Shown: positions 1 to 11,093 of the stretch, piece by piece | Numbering within the stretch: the first letter of the stretch is position 1 | How the letters are laid out: each line of letters starts with the position of its first letter | Origin: Callipepla californica brunnescens | Lineage: Eukaryota > Chordata > Aves > Galliformes > Odontophoridae | Direction: 5' to 3' | Assembly: GCA_023055505.1 (NCBI GenBank) | Contig: JALIRH010000002.1 | Coordinates: forward strand, 22,636,437-22,700,436 | Length of the DNA stretch: 64,000 nucleotides | Position numbers and translations under genes: made by a program | Notes under the pieces: model-generated | Seen by the model: only the letters and a program-made list of their open reading frames with translations | What the model was told of the DNA's origin: nothing | Database searches by the model: none

Positions 1-2324
1 ATCCATTTCAACAATTACAGCACTTTGTGATAATGTTTGCACAGGAACAGATCACACTGCTATGGCACAACTGCTGTTCAAATGATCCTCTCTGATGCTT
101 TCACTGAACTCAGGAAAGCCAGAGACAACAGCATACTTTCAGCCTAACCACAGGAATTTTGCTCAAGTAGATTTTGGAACTGTTATTTTACAAATTATAA
201 AATGTAAGACGTACTGTACTAGTTTGTACTTCACGATGGACCTGACTCCACTGAGAAACCTTTTCCTGTGTAGCCTCCAAAATTCTTAATGGCTGCAAAG
301 GGTGTTTTTTTTTTTTTTCTCACGCAGATGCAAAATAAAGAGAGGTAGCTCATTCACTGAACCAGTTCTCAATCTCCAGTAATATCTTAAAATGAGATCT
401 TATACAAATTGTCATGTAAATATTTGCAAAGAATACCTTCCTGAGTAACGAATGTTGAGTTCTGATTAATAAACAAGAAATTAATTATACAATTTACAAA
501 GCCATTATATAGTTACAGCCCTTTCTGAATGTGAAAGGGCTATCAGAAGAACTACAAACTTCGAATTCATTTGGATCAAGAGTTCTGGTAGGGATGAAAA
601 TTTGACAAAGCCTGAGATCAAGCAATCTGCTTCAACTGAAGAGACTTGCTGTCACATTATTCTCAATATCACATCTAACTAAATCTCAGCTGTATGACCT
701 TCAACATTGTTCTCAGCATCTTAACAAAAAAAAGGAAGGAGGAAATCCAAATAGAAAGCCTACATGGAAAAAAAAACAAAAACCAAAGCCTTTTCAGGTA
801 CTGCTGAATGCTGAGAAAACTAGATGAGAGCCCTTTTTAATAGACTTTAGTATCTTACATCTTGACTGTAACCAGAGATTGGCATTTTATATAGGATAAA
901 TGGGAGAATACCCTCTAAGTCAATGACTAAACAATGTAATACTAAAATAACTGTGATGCTGAACGCTTGTGTATCACTTTGAAAACCAATAACGGACTTA
1001 TCGTAAACTGAGATGAACAACTATTGCCTGTATGGGTATGACTCATTTCACTTAACATTAGTTACCTACCGAACAGATGTCTACATCTGAGTGAGCAGTC
1101 TAGATTCCCACTATGATCAGTAGAGATTTGCTCCTCAGAGTACCCTGAACCAAAACTCAGTATTCAAGTGTTCAGGTGTCCACTGCAGTGATATAACTGG
1201 AAATGCTTAATAGTGGAATAGTATGTTACTGTAGCATAATTTTCACAAGCATTCCATAGTCAAGAGTTGGCTAGGGCATTTGTTTATACTGACTGCCCTG
1301 GAGACAGATGGACTGATATAAACATTGTTAATTAAAACAAATTTATAAGGTGATCATACTCTCAGTGGATTAAGCACTTTTGACTTCCCACCCAGCTCAA
1401 ACTAACTGTAACGAAAGCAAGATAACTCAGGGTACCATATCCACTAATACAGGAGGGATAGAAAATCTCCCTAGGATGTCATAACTTAGGAATACTCATG
1501 TAAAATTACTATGATAGAAGAACTGGCTTGCTTGCTACTCTCTGCAAAAGAATTGTTTATACAGCAAAGCCCTCTGAGCTCCCTCATGAAAGAGGATCCT
1601 ACCATCATGAATACCTGAACAAACCTGAAAGGCTATCTTCCTTATGGGGATAAGATGCGAAAATGTTCTAAAAGATATGAAATTACACCAGTGGGCTCCA
1701 AAATTCCACGAAAGCCCTTCCCTTAGCCCCCTGCTTCAATCTGTTTTGACAAAACCATGACGGGTTGGTGGCTTGGTGTCTCAAAAGCCTCTCTGGAAAG
1801 ATGTTAGAGAGCACTTGTGCACTTGATCCCCATCTTGTTATTACTAACTTAACTGCTGAGTTAGTATCATCCATTATGCCCCTTACAAATTAAAATATGT
1901 GCATACATATACAATTCATACATCCATAAATACCTCTCACATCATGATACTATGCAGGGAATATGTAATTTTTACCACAAATTGTTGCTGTTCTTTCTGC
2001 TTTTACAAGTCAGTAGTACAACTCAGCTCTGTCTCAGCTGTGATCATATCCTGGACAAGTCACTTATACAATGAGAGTGCTGTTAGAAATCTTTGCTGAC
2101 CTTTCTTATCGCTGGACATGGCCTAAGCTTTCTGCACATCACAGATAAGCAAATTGTCATAAGTAAATTTACAGATAGCATAGAGGACAACAGTGACAGT
2201 TAATCAAGAGTAAAGGTTGAAACATAAAGAGCTTTCATGGAGAAAAATGACACTCACTATTGGACAATGACATATCCAGAATTCTCCTGGAAAAGATGGC
2301 AACTCCTGTCTTGAACAGCTATTT

Positions 2325-3410
2325 TCTTTGCTGGATAAAAAAGTCTGCCTGGATGTTTGGATCCAGAGAGTGGTGGTGAATGAAGTTAAAACCAGCCGAT
2401 AACTGGTCATGAGCGGTGTTTCCCAGGGGATGGTACTGGGGCCTGTCCTGTTCAGTATCTTTATCACAGCCTGGATGAGGGGATTGAGTGTGCCCTCTGT
2501 AAGTTTGTAATGGCACTAAGATGCGAGGAAGTGCCAATCTGCTAGAGGGCAGGAAGGCCCTTCAGGGACATCTGGACAGGCTACGTTGCCATGCTGAGGC
2601 AAACTGTATGAGCTTTAACAAGAACAAGTGCAGAGTCCTGCATTTTAGTTTAGAAAAAAAACCCAAAAACAAAAACAAAACAAAACAAAAAAAAACAACT
2701 ATGCATTGCTTCAGGCTTGGGGCAGACTGGCTGAAAAGGTGTATAGGGGAAAAGGATTTGGGAGTGTTAGTAGCTGGCTGAACATGAGCCATCAGTGTGC
2801 CCAAGTAGTCAAGAAGGTCAATGGCATCCTGGCTTGTAGCAGAAATAGTGTGGCCAGCAGGAGCAGGGAGGTGATATTTCTTCTGTAGTCAGCACTGTTG
2901 AGGCCACACCCTGAGTACTCTGTTCAGTTTTGGGCCCCTCACTACAAGAAAAACATCGAGGCCCTGGAGCATGTCCAGAGAAGGGCAGTGAAGCTGGTGT
3001 GGGGTCTGGAGCACAAGACTTCTGGGGAGCAGCTGAGAGAGCTGGGATTGTTCACTCTGGAGAAGAGGAGGCTCAGGGAAGAAATCTTCACTCTTTAAAA
3101 TTAATCTGAAAGGAAGTTGTGAGGAGGTTGAGGTCAGACTCTTTTCCCAGATAACAGTGATAGGATGAGAGACTACGTCCCCTAGTTATGGCAGGGGAAG
3201 TTCAGGTTGGATATTAGGAAAAATTTCTTTTCCTCATGGTGATGAAGCATTGGAACAAGTTGTCCTGGAAGGTGGTGGAGTCACCATCCCCGGAGATTTT
3301 CAAGAAAAATTCACTAACAGAATGACGTGCTCTAGAGTGGACACAGGCATGGGTTGGTAGTTGGACTAGATGATCTTAGTGGTCTTTTTCAACCTTAATG
3401 ATTCTATGAT
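2325..3410 (+). mobile_element. CR1 LINE fragment, 5'-truncated, with end of the reverse transcriptase region
   Basis: On the plus strand, broken frames give the reverse-transcriptase string GVSQGMVLGPVLFSIF near 2410-2460, then the downstream CR1 motifs ([17 protein letters not shown] at 2898-2950, [20 protein letters not shown] at 2990-3050). The copy ends in the usual 3' tail (GGTCTTTTTCAACC, ATTCTATGAT). The region where FADD, the catalytic box, is expected (about 2495-2520) does not read as such, and stops interrupt the frame. An A-rich expansion lies at 2650-2700. It is an inactive copy, antisense to SLC26A7. The 5' limit is approximate. Confidence 0.9.
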
Positions 3411-4151
3411 ACTAATTTTTTTTCTCTTCAAATGTAGTAATGTTTCTCTGTTGAATACTCTAAATCTCTTTTATCTAATTCTTTAACTGAAATACTTTTC
3501 CCTGCATTTGATCATTTCTAAACTCAACAGTTAACAGAAAAATAATATTTTCCTTTGGCACTCCTTTATCAGTCTTAGCCTAGTCTAAATGGCTGCAGTT
3601 CATCTTGATTCTTCAGCCCTAAGAACATAACATAACAGCATAACTTTACCAGCCTTTTCCTCCAAAAAATGGGATTTTATTTAGCAAGAAGAAATTAGGT
3701 TTGCAGGAAGAATATGGAAATGAACTCTTTAAGTGATGACAGGAAAAGAGAGATACACTTAAGACATCCAGATCAACTTGGTAGTTCCCCCCCAAAAAGA
3801 GAAAAAAAATTCAAGAAAATTCCCATCTGCACAACACAGATAACTCAGAGATCAAAACCTTGGAAGCAGCCAAAATATGAAGACATCAGAGGAGGAGAAA
3901 TGCTGTATTGTGTGCAGTTATGTATATGAACAGATGATTTGCAATAAATATCAGTGGAACAGAGTAATCTTAGATCTGAAATGACTGAAGGTGCTGGGAC
4001 TGACAAGAAACGTTCATTGAAACAAGAGACCTTCATGTGAAAGCTTTGAATGGTAGGAAAGGTTGCTGGAGCAAGAAGGGTTCTAGCTTGAAAGAAGTTG
4101 AATGCAATTTGAGAAATTGAAGGTAAAAAAGGGATATTTCTGAGGGATGAG

Positions 4152-4216
4152 GAAAAAACAAAACACAAAACAAACAAAAAACAAACAAACAAACAAAAAA
4201 AACACACAAAAAAAAA
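4152..4216 (+). repeat. A-rich (CAAA)n low-complexity tract
   Basis: An imperfect run of CAAA and CAAAA units, about 65 bp. Confidence 0.9.
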
Positions 4217-5553
4217 CCACCAACCCTGAAACAAATATGTGTAGTAATATTAAGCTGATAACATATTGTATCAGCTGCTCCTTCAGACTTGGCTGCTCCT
4301 AAACATTAAAGTTGCAGGAAAATGCAATCCATGGCTGAATTGAGAGATTTCAAGCTACCTTTTATATGTAAAAGGATTACATTGTATAAATCACTAATCA
4401 AACAGTAAATATTACTCATCCTGTACATGTTTAATGAGAAGCTTAAGTGTGAAGGAACAAGGTAACAAAAACTGTAATCATCCATTTCTATGCACTATTA
4501 TTTGCCCCAGACACAATCAGAATAAAACCTAACTTCTATGTTACATGCTACATACCCTTTAAAGAATCATTTCTAGGACAGCTGCTAATTATTTCCAAAT
4601 GTTTGTCAGTGTTTTCTCTTTAAAACACTCTGGATAACCTGGGTAATGGAACTGATTTGTTTCCTAATGGCTTTCAGTGCTGGGGTGAATCTTTCAGGCC
4701 AAAATCGACACCAATGACGTTATTCAATTCAAAACACTTGGTGGAGCTCCTCGGCATAGGCAGCAACGTAAGATCAATGTTTTTAGTTTCATTTTAGATT
4801 AATGCTGTTTAAAGTGAGATGATTTACCCTGTCAGGCTAAGGACTGATAGTACAACTACTTGAAGATAAATCATTTTTCAAGTACATTCAGTCAAAAAGA
4901 CAAACCCAGGAAGATCTCCCTCCCTATAAACTATCTTAAAAATCATAACAGATGCCAGAGATGTAATAACTACTCACTCATCCTTTTCTGCCAAAGTCAC
5001 AAGAGCAAAAATCAATCAGGTTACTCTCCTATAAAAATGCATCAAGTCTAGCAGAATATTCTGCTGAAGAACTTATTAAATCAATGTATAGCTAGAGGAG
5101 CTCCCTCATACCAATTTTCTGAGGCCCACTAACTCCAAAATAATTTTTGATTTACACTATCCAACGTTTCTATCACTGGCTTAGAATGAAGATCAAGTAA
5201 TAGAAGAAAACATATTCAGAATTTTGCTGTTTGAGGAATGTGAGACTTATGAAAATGACAGAGCTCTTCTTCTGGATGATACAAAACATGTAACTCTAGT
5301 CTTCTATCATGGAATGGGAGAAAAATCATATAGTCAACCCGAACAAAGCAGGGTTCACACAGCTCTGCTTTCCACATTGAAATTCAGTACTCTACAAAAA
5401 TATAAAATAAAATAAAAAAAAAGATGTTTTAATCAGCTGGAGTGACCATTACTGCAGGAAAATACTTAGTCACTGAACAGTCCAACATTATTTCCAAAAA
5501 CATTTACCTCCCACCACAGAACTGGGGAATAGGGCCAAAATACCTTCCTGAGT

Positions 5554-5575
5554 ATTTGTTAATTATTTGTTAATT
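5554..5575 (+). repeat. Tandem duplication of an 11-bp unit
   Basis: ATTTGTTAATT occurs twice in direct succession without mismatch. The unit contains GTTAATT, similar to half of an HNF1 site. Confidence 0.85.
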
Positions 5576-6084
5576 GCATAAACGAGTTACAAAATCATTA
5601 CAGGATGTCCATATGTGTTTATACAAGCTTATACAATTAGAGGCTTGGGCTCTGCTAATTGACCAATGCACTCAAAAGTCCCATGGAAGAGAAATCTAGG
5701 AGTCTTCCTAAACATTACTCATCTTTAATATTTGCTGGCAATTGTGTGCAAATGTATGTCAGACTGCTCAGACCTTGCATTAAGTTGTATTTTCACACGG
5801 TCGTTTTTTCTGTCTATTTCATCCCTCATACTCCAGAATCTTTCATATGGTAAAAAGAATACATTTTTGTATCTGTTTACAAAATCTCTAAGAGTTGAGG
5901 TGATTTATTTACAGCATCCCAAGACATACATCTTCCTGCATCTCTATTGTTTCCAGTTCTGTTTGTCCTGTTGAGTCATTCCATATACACAGAGAACAAA
6001 GACACTAAGTTCTTTTCAATCCAGTAATAAAAGCATGGTAACTGGCTTGAGTAGGAATACAAAATGAAATACATTTCTGCCCAG

Positions 6085-6116
6085 ATCTGTACATATATAC
6101 ATCTGTACATATATAC
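6085..6116 (+). repeat. Tandem duplication of a 16-bp unit
   Basis: ATCTGTACATATATAC occurs twice in direct succession without mismatch, followed by ATC of a third unit. Confidence 0.9.
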
Positions 6117-6359
6117 ATCAGCATTAAACTGTGATCTTTTTCTTAATCATTTGTCAAAACTTGTTTTCTTTTCCTTATACAGACAATTGACATTTCTGAT
6201 GCTCCTATTCTGAAACAAAAAATAAGCTTGTAATACACAAAAATCATCATAATAATGACTTGCAATTATCTCTTCTAGGGACACCTAAATATTATAGTTT
6301 ATCTAGCAAGTATTCTTAATAGCTCTCAGGAAAACCTCCTAAGATTAGTTTTCACTTAC

Positions 6360-6455
6360 CCAGTCTACTTTATCCACATTCCAATATTTTTTTAAGTCAC
6401 GGAACTGCATTAGCATCCCCTTCAAGCCCACAACAATAATGCTTGCTAGCACACA
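6360..6455 (-). CDS. SLC26A7: SLC26A7 coding exon 10 (residues 406-437), last coding exon in the window
   Basis: The exon is 96 nt, phase 0 on both sides, with acceptor TTTTTCTAG|TGTGTG and donor GACTGG|GTAAGT. It encodes [20 protein letters not shown] (406-425) and [12 protein letters not shown] (426-437). In the human protein the next residues begin the last membrane helices; no exon matching them was found between 6359 and base 1, so they should lie beyond the window edge. Confidence 0.95.
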
Positions 6456-7379
6456 CTAGAAAAAGAAAAAAAGAAAAGTTCATCATGGAATTAGTAGAGG
6501 AGATGAATGTTATTTCTCAAACACAGCACACAACATGAAAAGCAAATTATTGAAAATCTGGTGATAGTGTTTCAAAAATGGTATAAAGAACAAGTATTCT
6601 TCTGAAGCAACAGTAACAGTATTGAAACCAATTTTTCATTCTTGAAGGAATTCTAGAAGGCTCCTGACAGCAACTTTAAGACATCTCAAGATTCTCCATG
6701 CATTGCCAGTTCAGTGACATTCTACCACAATCTGAGGGACTCTAAAGAAAACAAGCACTTGAAGTCTCCACAGTGGAAATATTCAGTTCCCCTTTCTAAT
6801 CCCCTAAAGACTTCAAAGGAGAAAAAAAATCACTAACTTTTGTGGCAGACACAATAATTTATTGTTCTCCAAATTGGAAAAGAGGAGGAGAAGGATGAAG
6901 AAGTTTTCAGGAGCTCAAGAAAGATGGAGAACAAGTGGCTTGCAACCGGGAGGTGGGAAGGGGTGAAAAAAAATGATTGTATTGCTTTGCAGTGTTAATG
7001 TAAAGGGTGTATTCCATGACAGTGATAAAAGATGTTTAATTAAGCTAAGATCACTATCTTCAATCATGTGTGTTACATTTATTTGAAAAGCAAAATCATA
7101 CATCATATGCATAACTGGAGTAAAATTGTGGATCTTCATTAATTTCTGCTCAGCTCTGTCAATTTGCACCATCACAATCTGGATGTAGATTTTTCACAAA
7201 CTGTATCTGTGCAAAATGTACATGTATTATGCAGCCTATATTTTATGACTTTGGGACATTGTTTCTCCCACTGAAATTAAACAGAGTTGTTTCAGATATA
7301 GTACTGTCTTTCCCAAAAAGAAACTCAATTTTTATAAAATATTGGAAGTAGTCTTTAAAAAAAAATATAGGTACCATAC
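6456..7379 (-). other. SLC26A7: SLC26A7 intron between coding exons 9 and 10
   Basis: 924 nt. I see only unique AT-rich sequence and a purine-rich stretch near 6880-6970. Confidence 0.85.
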
Positions 7380-7457
7380 CATCGGCAGCCAGTACAGCAT
7401 TGCTCCAATTGTGTAGATCACCACAAGAACTAAAGCACAAGAGATAAGGCAAGCCAC
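7380..7457 (-). CDS. SLC26A7: SLC26A7 coding exon 9 (residues 380-405)
   Basis: The exon is 78 nt, phase 0 on both sides, with acceptor TTGTTCTAG|GTGGCT and donor CCGATG|GTATGG. It encodes VACLISCALVLVVIYTIGAM (380-399) and LYWLPM (400-405), a membrane helix followed by the PLxxxLP-type family motif. The donor departs from consensus at its third and later intron bases, but exon length and frame agree with the neighbours. Confidence 0.94.
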
Positions 7458-7852
7458 CTAGAACAAATAAACATGAAAATCCAATCACTCAATCACACAA
7501 AAAAGTAAAAGGATTTATTTATTATTCCACAAAGGCAAGAATGAGATGTTGAAGATGCCGAGTATTATGTTTCCGTGGATTGCTTAACTATATAATTTCA
7601 GTTTTTATCTGAGGTGATTATCTCCAGCCAACTACAGTGAAAACACAGTAAGGGATACCAGTATCTATATTTGACCCTGATGTCAGCAGGCACAAACCAC
7701 AGCACCACTTACATAGTTATGAAATGGTACATGTGTTGTGTAGTGTCTCATTTCAGACGTATTGCAGCACACAGTCATCCTGAAACATACTTACAAAATT
7801 GCACTATATGTTGCACCGAATCACAGACCTGCCATTGCATTGAGAAAAAATT

Positions 7853-7901
7853 ATATATGGGGAACTGTGTCATGATTTTTTTGAGACAGTTCCCCATATA
7901 T
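7853..7901. repeat. Foldback with 16-bp perfect arms
   Basis: The left arm ATATATGGGGAACTGT (7853-7868) is the exact reverse complement of 7886-7901. After one mismatch the stem continues for three more pairs inward, leaving a loop of about 9 nt. A/T-rich flanks extend the outer pairing with small mismatches. Confidence 0.85.
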
Positions 7902-8296
7902 TTTTTTTATTCTTTCACTGGGATCAGCACATAAAGGAAGCTATCGTGTCCAGTCAGAAACCACCAATGATCCCCATGTTATAGAAGCTATGTATTTTAC
8001 TTTAGAAAATGAAGCAGCAGATTATATTTATATATGTATATATATAGTGATAATTAATGAATGTAACATGAATTCAGATAAACAGAAGGTCTACAGATTA
8101 TATGTTACTTCACAGTACTCTTTATATTAATCTGATAGAGAACTACATTAAAATTGCAGTTTTCCACTCCACTCTGACCATTCACAAAGTACAGCATTTC
8201 TGGTTCAGATGCCCTATGTACCTTCAGGTTACCCTAAGGCTTTCTTAGAAAAGTCATGATGCAGTAAAACTTTAATTTGGGAAGGAAAGATATGAG

Positions 8297-8327
8297 CAGG
8301 TAACAGAAGAGAGTGTCAGTGATGGTG
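8297..8327 (+). repeat. 31-bp direct repeat, copy 1
   Basis: It begins CAGGTAACAGAA and ends TGTCAGTGATGGTG. It matches 9094-9124 at 29 of 31 positions; the differences lie in the middle five bases. Confidence 0.8.
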
Positions 8328-9093
8328 CGGGCACATGGTACAACATTGAATCTAACTCAAAAAATTTGAAGTGGATAATAGCAAAATGGTAGCTGAACTA
8401 TTTGCATATGAATGCTTTTAAAGATGATTATTTGATAAATATTCATTATGATTAACAGAGCTCAGGGAAGTGTGCAGGCTAATTAGCAATTAATTAATAT
8501 GCATAGTTTTGAAATAAAGCCCTGTATCATTTCTTAGTACTGTGGTGTCTGCAAGCGAAACAATTTGCAGGATATAGACAGGAAGAATCACCACCTACAG
8601 ACTGCTTTGCCTTGTCAGTCACATCTCATTACCTTTCTTTTTATAATTAATGACCTTTATACAGGCAAGGGTAGGAGTTAAAAAAGGACAAAGGCAGCAA
8701 ACTCTTGAGGAAACAGCACTGATAATGGCAGGATGGCAGTGATGGGCTACTGAATTTCAGAGTAAGAATGGAGAGGCAGTGCTTAGTGCTCACCCACATT
8801 GTGCCATCTCACACCAAGTTCACAGCAGCAGCAGTTTGCTGCCTCACTTGTTCCCAAGAACAACCTGGGAACAGATTGGACAGGTTACAACACTGCAGAG
8901 CCACAGTGAGCATTTTCTTCAGTTACAGTTCGGTTTCCAGAACTACTCCCATGGGAACTTTTGGGTTTCATTTCAAACAGAAAGACAAAGAAAAAAAAAA
9001 TCTGAAAAAAACTGTAAGTCGTATCTGTGGGCTGAATGCATTGTGAGGTTCAGAAGAAATACACCAAGACACAGGACAGAAGTTACGACATCA

Positions 9094-9124
9094 CAGGTAA
9101 CAGAACAGTGTGTCAGTGATGGTG
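9094..9124 (+). repeat. 31-bp direct repeat, copy 2
   Basis: This is the partner of 8297-8327, 797 bp away. The flanks do not match, so this is either a short duplication or two remnants of one unknown repeat. Confidence 0.8.
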
Positions 9125-9594
9125 AGGAGCAGCTCTTAAATTATATTCATTCACTTTCTATTGAAAATCATACAGAATTACAAATTATTAAATTAAAAAA
9201 TAAAAACCAAACAAAAAAAAAAAAAAACACTTTAGGTTAGCCTGTACCAATAAATCCATTAGATGCCATTAGAGGGCACTTTTGTTACAGTGCTGACAAA
9301 TTCGTACAAACCGAAAGGGATCTTTGAATCGTTTCCTGCAATCTGAAAACACAACATCCTCACCTCCTTACTGCCCCAGACTTTATGGTTTATATCAAAT
9401 TAAACAGATAAAAATGCATAAGTAGAGCCATTCACTTTCCTAGTGTGACTGTTGACAATCAGATGTAATTCCATGCAGATGGTTAAAATTGATAGGAATT
9501 TTGCAGGATGGCAGAATACAATGGATTAATCAGGGCAAGCTCCCATGAGCAGCACAGTCACTGTCCTTCTACTTACTGCACTCTACCCCATTAC

Positions 9595-9708
9595 CTGTGT
9601 TCTGGCTCCTGTACTGTATAACAGTGCTGTCCGTCCCATTGCTGCCGCGCTTGGAATGCAAAAGAAAAATGAAGGAATCACATTGCTGAGGCCATGAGCC
9701 AAAAGTTC
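9595..9708 (-). CDS. SLC26A7: SLC26A7 coding exon 8 (residues 342-379)
   Basis: The exon is 114 nt, phase 0 on both sides, with acceptor CTTTGCAG|GAACTT and donor ACACAG|GTAATG. It encodes [20 protein letters not shown] (342-361) and [18 protein letters not shown] (362-379). This corresponds to the ELxAxGxxNxxxSFFxxxPxxxxxxRT block of SulP transporters, which sits beside the anion-binding centre. Confidence 0.95.
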
Positions 9709-10945
9709 CTGCAAAGTTGTTAAAGAGAATATGTTTTTTTCTTATTGCTTCATTATTTCAATGCTTCTTGCCAACAAAGGAGTCCTCAATGAAAATATTA
9801 GCTATGAGGAAGGATGGCTGAAATTTTTAGGGAAAAACATAACATTTGTACATAATAAACCATCTCCCAGTACATCTTCTCACAACTCAGAAATAACACA
9901 AAATGTAGAGCTGCTGGACTAGACACATCATATATTTTTCACAGAATATATGATGTTGCTGAGTTTTGAATACAAAATTCAGTAAAAATATCTGCATCTT
10001 GATCCAAATCTGCTTTTTAACAGGCCAGAGGCTCAAGCAGTGGGATCTGGACAGTGTCCAGTTTTTTTCTGGCTTATGACTCTGCTGGAAGATTGATATA
10101 TATATATTTTTTTCATAGTATGCTTTAGTGAAAGTGAAGTATGGTAGCAACACTATCTGCATGCTCTCTCATTAAAAACGCATTTCATGTATTTTCACAA
10201 GCAAAATGCAGATATGTACAAACAACTATTACAGAAGAAAAATGAATGCACTGGAGAAGCCAACTTGTATCTGAAAGCTGAATTGAAAAGCTTATAAGAA
10301 AACAACTCAGCTTGGCTACCCAGCACTAGCCTCCTGCCCTATACTGAGAGGAGCTCATCCATCTCCTGAGGGCAAGGAATCAAAGCTATTGGTGCTACCA
10401 GAAGAGCTCCAGTAGCTGCAAGTTTGGCAGTGCTGTCAGAAACCATCCTGCATCTTTTATATAAACAGACCTTAATTTCCGATGAGACTTCTCTGTCTAA
10501 TCCTTATCTTATAACATCAGATATGTCCTAGGGTTGTAAGTACCTAATTTAGTTTTACGACTGCTTTTTCTTTTAATCAGTTACTGGTTTAAAATCTTAG
10601 CTGGCCTTTAAGGTCTCAGCTACCAGAAGAGAAGCTGTGTCACCTTAAAACACTGGAAAAACACATTAACACCTAAACTGGCTGAAGTCTGTATGAAATG
10701 CATCATTATGGGATTATCCTTGAAGGATGCATTTCCTCAAAAAGTGTAGCTCATCCAAATAGGACATTCTACAGTGCTGATTTGGACTAGATTTGGGTTT
10801 TACAGTAATCACTGGAAGGCCTCAAAATGTTATACAGAATTTATTTTTTACTGGGCTTTCATCTATAACACTTTTCTAAAATGGTAAATCAATTTCAAAG
10901 CTGACTGATTTTCAGGACTCCTAAAGTGAAGAGAAAGAAATTTAC
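9709..10945 (-). other. SLC26A7: SLC26A7 intron between coding exons 7 and 8
   Basis: 1237 nt with a short (TA)n run near 10098-10110 and otherwise unique sequence. No repeat family was recognised. Confidence 0.85.
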
Positions 10946-11093
10946 CTGGTTATCATCCACAGTGTATTTAAACCTTTTAGCAGAGCTTTGGGCTAGAGCT
11001 AGTGATGCTACATAACCAACCAGTGCTACCCCAAAAGCTTCAGTGACTACTTCAGGTAGGACATTCATGGTTGGCAGTTTTGGTGGTGGCAGC
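10946..11093 (-). CDS. SLC26A7: SLC26A7 coding exon 7 (codon 292 to residue 341)
   Basis: The exon is 148 nt, entered in phase 2 and left in phase 0. It encodes [20 protein letters not shown] (293-312), [20 protein letters not shown] (313-332) and FKYTVDDNQ (333-341). [18 protein letters not shown] is the well conserved SLC26 helix 8 region. The acceptor is TTTACAG|G and the donor ACCAG|GTAAAT. Confidence 0.95.

Larger units (their letters stand above)
1..6359 (-). other. SLC26A7: SLC26A7 intron after coding exon 10 (incomplete)
   Basis: At least 6.4 kb of intron. It holds a CR1 copy in antisense orientation (2325-3410), a (CAAA)n-rich tract (4152-4216) and two short tandem duplications (5554-5575 and 6085-6116). 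No further exon of the gene was recognised in it. Confidence 0.8.
7458..9594 (-). other. SLC26A7: SLC26A7 intron between coding exons 8 and 9
   Basis: 2137 nt. It contains a strong hairpin (7853-7901), an ATTTGCAT plus TAATTA cluster (8398-8515) and two copies of a 31-bp word (8297 and 9094). A plus-strand ORF at 8779-9240 is not recognisable as a protein and ends in a low-complexity lysine/asparagine run. Confidence 0.85.

Noticed and set aside
1683..1874. Minus-strand ORF with ITRWGSSAQVLSNIFPE as a transposase remnant
   Set aside because: The string only loosely recalls hAT-type proteins. No terminal repeats or other transposase motifs were seen nearby.
2204..3098. Several ORFs as host genes
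   Set aside because: They are pieces of a broken CR1 element on both strands.
8779..9240. Longest ORF in the window (153 codons, plus strand) as a protein gene
   Set aside because: It lies in an SLC26A7 intron on the opposite strand, has no recognisable domain, and ends in an A-rich lysine/asparagine run. Its length is within chance for 64 kb.
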